Below are positions 8,197-16,839 of a stretch of DNA of 43,638 bases, one piece after another. Source of the DNA: Gammaproteobacteria bacterium (lineage in GTDB: Bacteria; Pseudomonadota; Gammaproteobacteria; Pseudomonadales; Oceanobacteraceae); contig JABXIK010000034.1 of NCBI GenBank assembly GCA_013373125.1, forward strand, positions 1 through 43,638, in the 5' to 3' direction. The stretch's first letter is position 1. Every line of letters starts with the position of its first letter. The position numbers were made by a program, and so were the translations under genes. Below the pieces are notes generated by a model that worked only from the letters and a program-made list of their open reading frames with translations, made no database searches and was not told where the DNA came from.

Positions 8197-9201
8197 ATGT
8201 CAAACATTTCTATTACAAGTCAGTTGCTAGACTTAGAGAGCACCATTGAACGTATTGAGTCCGGTGAATTTTTAATTATTGCCGCTGACGAATCATTATT
8301 AACTCAATTACCAAGTGGTAACTGGATCGGCGGTACCATTCCATACTTCATGAGCGACGAAGGTGGTCTTGTGAGCAAAGAAAAAATCTTTGTAAACGCC
8401 ATCGAAGGGTTATCAGGCAACACCCAACCACGCATTACCCCATATGACAGCAAATCCATTTCCCGTATTGCTCAAGACGCACCGGATAATGGTTTTACCA
8501 TTGCAATTTTACCAGCTGGCAGTGATGTGCATGCGGAATACGCGCAAAACGCACCGGGTTTTCCAAATATGTTCTTCTCACCATTAATTGGTTGGATCGC
8601 TGGCGTGCATTTAGATGACGTAGCCAACAATCAAGCTAAAACGGTATTTGGCCCTGGTGCCATGGCCATGGCCGATAAAGCGGTTGCCATGCACGTACCA
8701 TTACCGGCAAGTCAGATTGCCAATATTCACATTGTGAACCTATTTGAACAAGGCAATGGGCCGAAAATTGTGTTCCCGAAAACGGGCTTCAACGTAGACA
8801 CGTGTTTAGTGGACGGCGTAGAAACCAATCTTGCCCAATACATCACCAGTCAAAATATTGATACACGCTTACCTTTAGTGGCGGATTACAATGGCATCAA
8901 TGTAAACGTATCAATCCAAGCTTTAAACGGCGGCGATGTAGCGTTATATGCGCCTGTGTTTGCGGATGTGGAATATCAATTCGCCACACCGGTTGCCGAT
9001 TACATGAGCAGCTTTAACCAAGCCGTATCGAACCAAGAAACCGATAAAGCTTCATTTGGGTGTAACTGTATTTTGAACTTCTTATATTCAGAATTAGAAG
9101 GCAAGCAAACTGGAAACCTTACCGGTCCAATTACATTTGGTGAAATTGCCTATCAATTACTCAACCAAACCTTGGTGTACATGAGCATTGAAAACGCGTA
9201 A
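8197..9201 (+). CDS. FIST-like / DUF6976-type protein
   Basis: The 334-residue soluble protein ends with GCNCILNFLYSELEG ... GPITFGEIAYQLLNQTLVYM. That resembles the C-terminal part of FIST domains, where a Cys, a GP-x-x-GE and an N-x-T sit at similar places. FIST domains are proposed small-ligand sensory modules, often placed beside signal-transduction genes. The N-terminal half (SGNWIGGTIPYFMSDEGGL) resembles proteins labelled DUF6976, which I recall only by appearance. It is cotranscribed with the repeat protein and faces the aldehyde dehydrogenase fusion. Its role could be sensing an aldehyde-pathway metabolite, but that is inference from context. Confidence 0.75.
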   Translation: MSNISITSQLLDLESTIERIESGEFLIIAADESLLTQLPSGNWIGGTIPYFMSDEGGLVSKEKIFVNAIEGLSGNTQPRITPYDSKSISRIAQDAPDNGFTIAILPAGSDVHAEYAQNAPGFPNMFFSPLIGWIAGVHLDDVANNQAKTVFGPGAMAMADKAVAMHVPLPASQIANIHIVNLFEQGNGPKIVFPKTGFNVDTCLVDGVETNLAQYITSQNIDTRLPLVADYNGINVNVSIQALNGGDVALYAPVFADVEYQFATPVADYMSSFNQAVSNQETDKASFGCNCILNFLYSELEGKQTGNLTGPITFGEIAYQLLNQTLVYMSIENA

Positions 9202-9217
9202 GCCTTTTTTAATGCAT

Positions 9218-9250
9218 AAAAAAACGGCCTCAATTGAGGCCGTTTTTTTT
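9218..9250. terminator. Bidirectional terminator
   Basis: ACGGCCTCAATTGAGGCCGT is a perfect palindrome (9224-9243) flanked by A6 and T8. It lies between the convergent FIST-like and aminotransferase genes. Confidence 0.9.
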
Positions 9251-9262
9251 GCTTAAAATAAA

Positions 9263-10612
9263 TTAAGCCACTAACAAGTTTTCTTTCACCGCATAAGCCA
9301 AAGTGTCATCCAAGGCTTTCGCAAGTTTCTGCATCATCTCGTCAATATGCGCTTTGGTGCAGATCAACGGTGGGCAGAATGCCAATGACGAACCAGCAAC
9401 CGCACGCGTGATCATGCCGTGGTTCTGACACGCCTGCATGGCAAAACCACCAATCACACCACCAGGGAATGGCTGACCCGTTTGTTTATTGGCGACCAAT
9501 TCCAATGCGGCGATCATGCCCGCGCCACGAATTTCACCCACTAATGGATGGTCGGCAAATTTCTGCAGTTCACTTTGTAAATACGCACCCACGTCAGCGG
9601 CATGAGCAAAGATATTATCACGCTCATAAATCTCAAGGGTTTTAAGAGCAACGGCACATGCAACAGGATGACCTGAGTATGTATAGCCGTGACCAAACAC
9701 ACCCACTTGGCTTGAAGGTTCAATCATGGCTTCGTACATATCGCCACGAATCACAGAGGCACTGATTGGCATGTAAGCAGACGACAACTGCTTCGCCAAG
9801 GTCATCATAGCGGGCTTCATCCCCATAGTGGTGGAGCCAAAATCGTTACCAGTACGACCAAAGCCAGTGATCACTTCGTCCGCCCAGAACAAGATGTCGT
9901 ACTTAGCTAAAATCGCTTGTACTTTTTCATAGTAACCCGCTGGCGGCACGATCACACCGCTCGCACCCGTAATCGGTTCTGCAATAAATGCGGCGATGGT
10001 TTCTGGGCCTTCTTCTAGAATCATGTTTTCTAGATTAGTGGTGATGCGATCCACGAATTGCGCTTCGCTTTCACCGTCTTTCTTACCACGATAATAATGT
10101 GGAGCATCGGTACGTAAAATACCCAAGGCTTCAAACGGCAAATCAAAATGCGTGTGATTTGGTGGCAAGCCAGTTAAAGATGCAGAAGCCACCGTTACAC
10201 CATGGTAAGAACGATCACGAGCTATGATCTTAAATTTTTCAGGCTTACCAATCGCATTAAAGTAGTAACGCAATAATTTGATGTGTGTATCGTTGGCATC
10301 ACTACCAGAGTTACCAAAGAATACTTTTGCGTTTTCCACCGGCACCATGGATGAAATCTTTTCTGATAGATCCATACCGACTTGGTGAGTCTTACCGCCA
10401 AACATATGTGAGTAAGACAGTTTGCTCATTTGCTCGTTGGCAGTTTCGATTAATTCTTTGTTGCCATAACCCAAAGACGTACACCAAAGGCCAGCTAGAC
10501 CTTCGATATATTTGTTGCCATTGTTATCGTAAATATACACACCTTCACCGCGTTCAACGGTTAAGGTTTCCGTATTTTTTAAGTTTGTGGTTGGATAAAT
10601 AATGGTGCTCAT
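9263..10612 (-). CDS. Class III aminotransferase, SpuC-like (polyamine/GABA:pyruvate type)
   Basis: I use the ATG at 10612 (MSTIIYPT...); the longer frame begins in the spacer behind gabD. The 449-residue protein is a PLP fold-type I class III aminotransferase. The PLP phosphate-binding region is NSGSDAND, Asp245 in FWADEVITGFGRTG contacts the pyridine nitrogen, and Lys274 in TLAKQLSS forms the Schiff base. Relatives next to gabD act on putrescine, spermidine-derived amines, GABA or beta-alanine with pyruvate as acceptor. It is 73 bases behind gabD on the same strand, which fits conversion of an omega-amino compound to the semialdehyde that GabD oxidises. A second, distinct enzyme of this class lies at 37.1 kb. 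Confidence 0.87.
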   Translation of the reverse strand: MSTIIYPTTNLKNTETLTVERGEGVYIYDNNGNKYIEGLAGLWCTSLGYGNKELIETANEQMSKLSYSHMFGGKTHQVGMDLSEKISSMVPVENAKVFFGNSGSDANDTHIKLLRYYFNAIGKPEKFKIIARDRSYHGVTVASASLTGLPPNHTHFDLPFEALGILRTDAPHYYRGKKDGESEAQFVDRITTNLENMILEEGPETIAAFIAEPITGASGVIVPPAGYYEKVQAILAKYDILFWADEVITGFGRTGNDFGSTTMGMKPAMMTLAKQLSSAYMPISASVIRGDMYEAMIEPSSQVGVFGHGYTYSGHPVACAVALKTLEIYERDNIFAHAADVGAYLQSELQKFADHPLVGEIRGAGMIAALELVANKQTGQPFPGGVIGGFAMQACQNHGMITRAVAGSSLAFCPPLICTKAHIDEMMQKLAKALDDTLAYAVKENLLVA

Positions 10613-10685
10613 AGCGCTTCCATAAACCAGACTGGTTTTAAAATTGGCCACGTCACTGGTACGTGGCCATCGTTGTTTTCAATGA

Positions 10686-12149
10686 TTACTTATTGATGCC
10701 GCCAATACAGATGTATTTCACTTCTAAGTAATCGTCTAAACCGTATTTCGAACCTTCACGACCTTGGCCAGATTCTTTCACGCCACCGAATGGAATGATC
10801 TCGGAACTGATCATGGTTTCGTTTACACCCACCATGCCGTAATCAATGCCTTCAGCTACACGCCAGATACGTGACAAGTTTTCACTGTAGAAGTAGGCAG
10901 CCAAACCAAACTCAGTGTCGTTAGCCATAGCAATCGCATCTTCTTCGGTTTTGAATTTGAAGATCGGTGCCACTGGACCAAAAATTTCTTCACGGAACAC
11001 ACGCATGGTGTCATCCACATTGGTTAATACGGTTGGCTCATAGAAATAACCGTTGCCACCTTTTGGCTGACCACCGGTTGCCACTACCGCACCTTGCTCT
11101 ACCGCGCTTTGTACTTTAGCGTGGATTTCATTCATGGCTTTTTCAGTGATCACAGGACCGTGAGTGGTGCCGTCTTCTAAACCATTGCCAAAGTTGAAGT
11201 TCTTCACTGCTTCAGTGAATTTTTCAACAAACGCGTCGTAAATGCCTTCTTGTACTATCAAACGGTTTGAACAAATACAGGTTTGACCTGAATTGCGGTA
11301 CTTAGAAACCAACGCACCTTGAACCGCTGCGTCCAGATCCGCATCGTCAAACACGATCACAGGGGCATTACCACCTAACTCCATGGACGTACGTTTAACC
11401 GTATCGGCACACTGCTTCATCAATAATTTGCCCACAGGAGTTGAGCCTGTGAAGGTCACTTTCTTCACGTCTACGTTAGAGGTCAGCTCACCACCAATGG
11501 CAGGGGCATCTAAACCCACAACCACGTTCAATAGACCATCTGGTAAGCCGGCTTGCTTAGCCAGTTCCGCTAATGCCAACGCTGACAGTGGCGTTTCCGC
11601 TGCTGGCTTTAATACCATGGCACAACCCACTGCCAATGCAGGTGCCGCCTTACGGGTGATCATAGCGTTAGGGAAATTCCAAGGAGTAATCGCACCCACA
11701 ATACCCACAGGCTGTTTGATCACGATACCGCGACGATCCGGTGTGCCTTGCAAAACATCGCCATAAATACGTTTGCTCTCTTCCGCGAACCACTTGATAA
11801 AAGATGCGCCATACGCCACTTCACCTGCAGATTCTGCTAGGGTTTTGCCCTGCTCTAGTGTCATTAGCTTGGCAAGATCCGCTTGGTTCGCCATAACTAG
11901 GTCATGCCATTTCTCTAAAATCGCAGCACGAACTTTGGCCGGTTCTGCCTGCCATGCACCCATAGCCGCCTTGGCCGCTTCGATAGCGCGTAGGGTTTCT
12001 GCTTGACCCGCATCCGCTACCTGAGCCAATTCTTCACCGGTTGCAGGGTTCACCACCGCAAAGGTTTTACCGCTATCGGCATCGCACCATTGGCCATTAA
12101 TGAAGAGTTGGGTCTGTAATAGACTTGGGTTATTTAGTTGAATGCTCAT
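10686..12149 (-). CDS. gabD: Succinate-semialdehyde / glutarate-semialdehyde dehydrogenase
   Basis: The 487-residue protein is a full-length NAD(P)-dependent aldehyde dehydrogenase closely resembling GabD. Visible residues are Asn158 in TPWNFP, general base Glu257 in MELGGNAP, and catalytic Cys291 in GQTCICSNR, a second cysteine two residues on being typical of GabD. The C-terminal FGGVKESGQGREGSKYG is also characteristic. It oxidises succinate semialdehyde to succinate, the last step of GABA and putrescine breakdown, and many members also accept glutarate semialdehyde. AAGGAA precedes the ATG. It leads the operon with the SpuC-like gene and is divergent from a LysR regulator that probably controls it. 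Confidence 0.93.
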   Translation of the reverse strand: MSIQLNNPSLLQTQLFINGQWCDADSGKTFAVVNPATGEELAQVADAGQAETLRAIEAAKAAMGAWQAEPAKVRAAILEKWHDLVMANQADLAKLMTLEQGKTLAESAGEVAYGASFIKWFAEESKRIYGDVLQGTPDRRGIVIKQPVGIVGAITPWNFPNAMITRKAAPALAVGCAMVLKPAAETPLSALALAELAKQAGLPDGLLNVVVGLDAPAIGGELTSNVDVKKVTFTGSTPVGKLLMKQCADTVKRTSMELGGNAPVIVFDDADLDAAVQGALVSKYRNSGQTCICSNRLIVQEGIYDAFVEKFTEAVKNFNFGNGLEDGTTHGPVITEKAMNEIHAKVQSAVEQGAVVATGGQPKGGNGYFYEPTVLTNVDDTMRVFREEIFGPVAPIFKFKTEEDAIAMANDTEFGLAAYFYSENLSRIWRVAEGIDYGMVGVNETMISSEIIPFGGVKESGQGREGSKYGLDDYLEVKYICIGGINK

Positions 12150-12283
12150 GTGAATTCCTTATGGCGTGACGCCCTTGCGTGAATAGGTCATTTATAAAGC
12201 AGTGTTTCTTTTGTTTATATAATGATTTAATAGACTTTACATTTAAATATTCAAATACAACCCATTTAAGCATCAGGTGATCC

Positions 12284-13222
12284 ATGGGTCGAAAGAAAGC
12301 TGCCATATCCGGCCAATTGGCCGACATCGATTTACGCCTATTGCGTGTATTCAAATCTGTGGTGGAGGCCGGTGGCTTCACCGCCGCCGAACTTCAGCTG
12401 AATCTCGCTAACTCCACCATCTCTAACTATATATCTGATCTGGAAAAACGCTTAGATATGCGTCTATGTGAACGTGGACGCAGCGGTTTTAGCCTCACAA
12501 CCCACGGCCAAGTGGTATATGAAGCGACTTTGGATCTATTGGGTGCCCTAGACAGCTTTCGTAACCGTATCAACCACAGCCACAACCGCCTATTAGGCCA
12601 GCTGCATTTAGGCTTTGCTGAACACATGCTAGGCGGCCATGACTCCTGCATTGTGACGGCGTTAGATCTGTTCAGCGAACAAGCGCCGGATGTAAACGTG
12701 CATATCAGCACCATGAGTTCCGATGAAATCACCACCGCCGTATTAGATAAAAAAGTGGATATCGGCATCACCGTACTCACTCAAGAATTTGATGAACTTA
12801 AACGCATCAATTTATTTGATGAACAAATGCTACTGTATTGCGCCAAAGGCCACCCCTTGTTTGAGCAAGATGACGCTCATATCACACCCGATGACTTACT
12901 GGATTATAAATTTGTGGAATCGCCACGACTGATGCCTGGGCGTGAAATGCACCCAGACATGTTGAAGTGGAACAAACACGCAAAGGCTCACCACCAAGAA
13001 GCCCGTGCCACGCTGATATTAAGTGGGAAATATCTAGGTATGCTGCCTAATCATTTAGTCAGCAACTGGGGATTACAGCAGCAGCTAAAACCTGTGTTGT
13101 CATCCCGTTATGGTTACAGCAATACCTTCAGTGCCATTTATCGCACCAGCCACTCTAATCAAATGATCATCGAACAATTTAGTCAGTGCTTATTAGATGC
13201 TCGCAAGCAAACCGCACATTAA
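12284..13222 (+). CDS. LysR-family transcriptional regulator
   Basis: The 312-residue protein has the N-terminal winged helix-turn-helix (about residues 16-75; LRVFKSVVEAGGFTAAE, STISNYISDLEKRL) and a periplasmic-binding-protein-like effector domain (about 100-300). The HTH is followed by the usual linker helix (LLGALDSFRNRI). LysR regulators typically bind the intergenic region toward the divergent gene and respond to a pathway intermediate. Here the target would be the gabD-aminotransferase operon and possibly the downstream oxidase. The effector cannot be read from sequence. A 14-bp palindrome, CGGCCAATTGGCCG, lies inside its coding sequence at 12310-12323. Confidence 0.88.
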   Translation: MGRKKAAISGQLADIDLRLLRVFKSVVEAGGFTAAELQLNLANSTISNYISDLEKRLDMRLCERGRSGFSLTTHGQVVYEATLDLLGALDSFRNRINHSHNRLLGQLHLGFAEHMLGGHDSCIVTALDLFSEQAPDVNVHISTMSSDEITTAVLDKKVDIGITVLTQEFDELKRINLFDEQMLLYCAKGHPLFEQDDAHITPDDLLDYKFVESPRLMPGREMHPDMLKWNKHAKAHHQEARATLILSGKYLGMLPNHLVSNWGLQQQLKPVLSSRYGYSNTFSAIYRTSHSNQMIIEQFSQCLLDARKQTAH

Positions 13223-13531
13223 AGATCGAGCCTTTTCAGCCACAGATTTTGTGGCGAGCACAAAGAAGGGGATTTTCGCCTATTATTACACTGGGCAGCG
13301 TCATATTAATTGACTTCTAACACGCTCTCGTTTCTGATCCGCTCAATCCCCAGGGATTATGCTGGATCTGCCAATATGCGTATTTCGCCAAAATATCCCC
13401 TGATGGGTATATCCAGCATGGTGGGGGGAGCAGTATCGTTACACCATAACAAAATCGAGCTTAACCCTAAGCTTATTGCCTTAATAGACTAACCTAGTTA
13501 TGTCGGTATAACCCTAGGTCGAGGTAGAAAC
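13223..13531 (+). other. 309-base leader/promoter gap upstream of the PuuB-like gene, with inverted repeat
   Basis: No gene is supported here; the short open frame at 13310 has no coding character. ATGCTGGAT (13359-13367) and ATCCAGCAT (13411-13419) form a 9-bp perfect inverted repeat, with C-rich (13347-13351) and G-rich (13425-13429) arms just outside that could extend the stem over an internal loop. GCCACA/TGTGGC (13239-13255) forms a small hairpin just behind the LysR stop. I do not match the structure to a known riboswitch class. Confidence 0.45.
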
Positions 13532-14815
13532 ATGACAGCTCCAGAACATACAACTTCTTACTACGCCGCATCGGCCAACGACAAGAATTTGCGTGCATCA
13601 TTAAACGACAACATCACCACTGATATTTGTGTGATTGGTGCGGGTTTTACCGGTTTGTCCACTGCGATCCATCTTGCAGAAAGTGGCTTTAAAGTAACCG
13701 TATTAGAAGCCAAACGCATTGGCTTTGGTGCCTCTGGTCGTAACGGTGGCCAAATCGTTCACTCATACAGCCGTGATATTGATTTCATCGAAAAGCACTA
13801 CGGTAAAGAAGTGGGCACCGAGATGGGTAAAATGGCGTTTGAAGGCGGCAAAATCATTCGCCGTTTCGCCGAGCAATACAACATTGATTGCCACCTAAAA
13901 GACGGTGGTATTTTCGCTGCATGTAACGATAAACAACTACGCGAACTAGAAGGCAAAAAAGCCCTTTGGGAAGCCCACGGTCACACCGATCTTGAATTAC
14001 TCAGTGCAGACAAAATCAAAGAACACATTGGCTCTGAGCGTTACACAGGTGGTTTGTTAGATAAATCAGGTGGTCACTTCCACCCATTAAACCTAGCTCT
14101 TGGTGAAGCTGCTGCGGTTGAATCACTTGGCGGTCAAATCTTCGAAGATTCAGAAGTCATCCGCATCGAAGAAGGCGACCAACCGGTAGTTTACACAGCA
14201 AAAGGCAGCGTAACCTGTAAATACATCGTGGTAGCGGGTAACGCATACCTAGGTGGCTTGATTCCAAAACTACAATCTAAAGCCATCCCTTGCGGAACAC
14301 AGGTTATTGCAACAGAAGTACTAAGCGAAGCACAACAAAAAAATCTTCTTCCACAAGACAACTGTGTAGAAGATTGTAACTACTTATTGGATTACTACCG
14401 TCTTTCTAACGAAGGTCGTTTAATCTACGGTGGTGGCGTCACCTACGGTGCACGCGAGCCAAAGAAAATTGAATCTATGATCGTGCCAAACATGCTGAAA
14501 ACCTTCCCTCAACTAAAAGGCACTAAAGTGGATTTCGCTTGGACGGGTAACTTCTTACTCACCCTTATGCGTTTGCCTCAATTCGGTCGTATCGGCAAAA
14601 ACATGTACTACGCCCAAGGTTACTCAGGCCATGGTCTAACGTGTACGCACCTTGCTGGTAAAGTTCTAAGCGAAGTGATCCAAGGTGACAGCCAACGTTT
14701 CGACGTGTTTGCGGGTCTACCTCAATACCCATTCCCTGGAGGTCGTACTTTCCGCGTACCTTTCACCGCAATGGGCGCGTTCTACTACAACCTTCGCGAC
14801 AAACTAGGCTTCTAA
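13532..14815 (+). CDS. FAD-dependent amine oxidase, gamma-glutamylputrescine oxidase-like (PuuB type)
   Basis: The 427-residue protein has an N-terminal Rossmann FAD site (ICVIGAGFTGLSTAIHLAESG, about residues 32-52), the GRNGGQ motif typical of the DAO family (FGASGRNGGQIV), and a C-terminal YAQGYSGHGLTCTHLAGKV FAD motif. This pattern is that of PuuB and OrdL-type oxidases, which oxidise the amino group of gamma-glutamylputrescine to the aldehyde with H2O2 formation. GAGGTAGA lies in front of the ATG. Its partner PuuA-like synthetase is 20 kb away, so the pathway is split between two loci. Related oxidases act on other secondary or primary amines, so the exact substrate is inferred. Confidence 0.86.
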   Translation: MTAPEHTTSYYAASANDKNLRASLNDNITTDICVIGAGFTGLSTAIHLAESGFKVTVLEAKRIGFGASGRNGGQIVHSYSRDIDFIEKHYGKEVGTEMGKMAFEGGKIIRRFAEQYNIDCHLKDGGIFAACNDKQLRELEGKKALWEAHGHTDLELLSADKIKEHIGSERYTGGLLDKSGGHFHPLNLALGEAAAVESLGGQIFEDSEVIRIEEGDQPVVYTAKGSVTCKYIVVAGNAYLGGLIPKLQSKAIPCGTQVIATEVLSEAQQKNLLPQDNCVEDCNYLLDYYRLSNEGRLIYGGGVTYGAREPKKIESMIVPNMLKTFPQLKGTKVDFAWTGNFLLTLMRLPQFGRIGKNMYYAQGYSGHGLTCTHLAGKVLSEVIQGDSQRFDVFAGLPQYPFPGGRTFRVPFTAMGAFYYNLRDKLGF

Positions 14816-14829
14816 TTCCTAGTCATCGT

Positions 14830-14860
14830 AAAAATACCCAGCTTTGCTGGGTATTTTTTT
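14830..14860 (+). terminator. Rho-independent terminator after the PuuB-like gene
   Basis: AAAAATACCCAGC (14830-14842), a TTT loop and GCTGGGTATTTTT with further Ts form a complete terminator 15 bases behind the stop codon. Confidence 0.92.
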
Positions 14861-14974
14861 GTCTTAAATTTTCCCACCTCAACATTCATTGATTTGAAAC
14901 AGCCTCTATTTATTTTCAGCCACTAGACTTACTATCAACTAACTTAGTTTCATTGCCATCATTAAGGATAAGTC

Positions 14975-15916
14975 ATGCGCATATTGAGCTTGGTCTGTTG
15001 CCTATTCATCGCAGGTTGCGATTCGACACCCAATAGCGCCATCGCACTGGGCACACTAGAACGTGATCGTATAGCGCATACGGCTACGGCAAACGAAGTG
15101 GTTGTGGCACTCCCCATCGCTCAAGGTAGTCGAGTCAATCAAGGTGACGTGATCGTGCAATTAGATAACACCTTGCAAAGTGCGCAAGTGGATCGGGCAC
15201 AAGCCTTAATGCAGCAAGCACAAGCCAACCTTGAAAAACTACGCCACGGTGCCCGTGCTGAAGAAGTGGCTGCAGCCCGAGCAAATGTTTCCGGCGCACG
15301 CTCTGCATTAGAAGAAAGCCAGGCCAGTTACGATCGTGTTTTAAATTTAAAAAACCAAAAACTCACCAGCCAAGCCGAACTGGATAAAGCCAAAACCAAT
15401 CGCACCACTCGCCAAGCACAACTAGATGAAGCTTTAGAAAAGTTATTAGCACTGACTAACGGCACCCGCGAAGAAGACTTACGCGCAGGAGAAGCCGCCC
15501 TAAACGCAGCGAAAGCCTCTCTTAAAACCGAACAAAAACGCCTACAAGATTTAACCGTCACAGCCACACGAGATGGCATTCTGGATAACTTACCTTGGAA
15601 TCTAGGAGAACGCGTCACCATAGGTAGTCCGTTAGCCATCGTGTTAGCCGGTAATGCGCCTTACGCACGCATTTATGTACCAGAACCCAAGCGAGTGCAC
15701 ATCAAAGTGGGGGATGAATTAAGTATTAGAGTGGATGGTTTGGATCGTGAGATTCAAGGCAAAGTCCGTTGGATTGCCAGCGAGCCTGCATTTACGCCCT
15801 ACTATGCACTCAATCAAGAAGAGCGCGCACGCCTCATGTATCGCGCCGAAGTGCAACTTCCCGAAAGCGAATCCAGCTTACCAAATGGCGTACCGGTGCA
15901 AGTGGCTTTACCATGA
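14975..15916 (+). CDS. HlyD/YbhG-like membrane-fusion protein (lipoprotein)
   Basis: The 313-residue adaptor begins with a lipoprotein signal ending in LFIAGC (Cys15 acylated). Next come a split lipoyl/barrel-sandwich half (VVVALPIAQGSRVNQGDVIVQL), a long coiled-coil hairpin (about residues 65-190), the second lipoyl half (LTVTATRDGILDNLPWNLGERV) and a beta-barrel domain to the end. This is the periplasmic adaptor of a tripartite exporter, bridging the ABC permease to an outer-membrane channel not in this window. The stop overlaps the ATG of the ABC ATPase gene (ATGA), so the two are translationally coupled. The nearest familiar plan is YbhG of YbhGFSR. Confidence 0.87.
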   Translation: MRILSLVCCLFIAGCDSTPNSAIALGTLERDRIAHTATANEVVVALPIAQGSRVNQGDVIVQLDNTLQSAQVDRAQALMQQAQANLEKLRHGARAEEVAAARANVSGARSALEESQASYDRVLNLKNQKLTSQAELDKAKTNRTTRQAQLDEALEKLLALTNGTREEDLRAGEAALNAAKASLKTEQKRLQDLTVTATRDGILDNLPWNLGERVTIGSPLAIVLAGNAPYARIYVPEPKRVHIKVGDELSIRVDGLDREIQGKVRWIASEPAFTPYYALNQEERARLMYRAEVQLPESESSLPNGVPVQVALP

Positions 15917-16839
15917 GCAACGTCATCATAAAGGCCAGCAAACTCACGCGACACTTTGAACATGTTAAAGCCGTACAAGCTCTGGACTTAGAAATCGAAC
16001 AAGGGCAAATCTATGGTTTTCTGGGGCCAAACGGCAGTGGTAAAACCACGGCTATGCGCATGCTCATTGGTTTACTTAGCCCTACTTCAGGTGAGATACA
16101 GGTGCTAGGCCACGCCCTACCCCAACAAGCCGAAGCTGTACGCTTGCAAATTGGTTACATGACACAAAAGTTTTCGTTATATGACGATCTGACCGTTTTA
16201 GAAAACTTAAAATTCATCGCCAATATTTATGGCTTGCCCGTTAAACACCAAAGCAAACGCATTAATGAATTATTAAGCATCTACGGTTTAGAAAAAAAAC
16301 AAAGCCAATTAGCAGGCAGCATGAGTGGTGGCCAAAGACAGCGACTGAGTTTGGCCGCAGCCACACTGCATCACCCGAAAATTTTATTCTTAGATGAACC
16401 CACTTCAGCGGTGGACCCTGAAAACCGACGGGATTTTTGGGAACAACTTTTTGATTTAAGTGATCAAGGCACCACCATATTGGTTTCCACTCACTACATG
16501 GACGAAGCTGAGCGCTGTCATAAACTGGCCATTTTAGAAACCGGCATCAAGCGTGCAGATGGCTCACCACAAACCTTAATGCAAAACATGGGTGCTAACG
16601 TCATTGAAATTGAAGCACAAGATTTGCGTGGGCTAAAACAGTCTCTATTACCACTAGACGGTGTCATTTCCGCTGCGCAATTAGGTACGCGCCTGCGAGT
16701 GCTCATCAGCGATCACATTCAAAATCCAGTTGCATTCTTGCAGCAACAAAACTGCATTCATCCACAAGATGTATTAGAAAATGTACGTCCCAGTTTAGAA
16801 GATGTCTTCGTCACCAGCACAGGAAGATCAACACCATGA
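15913..16839 (+). CDS. ABC transporter ATP-binding protein (YbhF/DrrA type)
   Basis: I place the start at ATG 15913, inside the stop of the adaptor gene; the longer frame reads through that gene. The 308-residue protein has one nucleotide-binding domain: Walker A GPNGSGKTT, Q-loop (MTQKFSLYDDLT), signature MSGGQRQRLSLAAA, Walker B ILFLDEPTSAVD and the switch histidine in STHYMDEAE. The C-terminal 80 residues are the extra domain seen in drug/lipid exporters of the DrrA group. YbhF in E. coli has two such domains in one chain; here there is one. Its stop overlaps the permease ATG. Confidence 0.9.
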   Translation: MSNVIIKASKLTRHFEHVKAVQALDLEIEQGQIYGFLGPNGSGKTTAMRMLIGLLSPTSGEIQVLGHALPQQAEAVRLQIGYMTQKFSLYDDLTVLENLKFIANIYGLPVKHQSKRINELLSIYGLEKKQSQLAGSMSGGQRQRLSLAAATLHHPKILFLDEPTSAVDPENRRDFWEQLFDLSDQGTTILVSTHYMDEAERCHKLAILETGIKRADGSPQTLMQNMGANVIEIEAQDLRGLKQSLLPLDGVISAAQLGTRLRVLISDHIQNPVAFLQQQNCIHPQDVLENVRPSLEDVFVTSTGRSTP

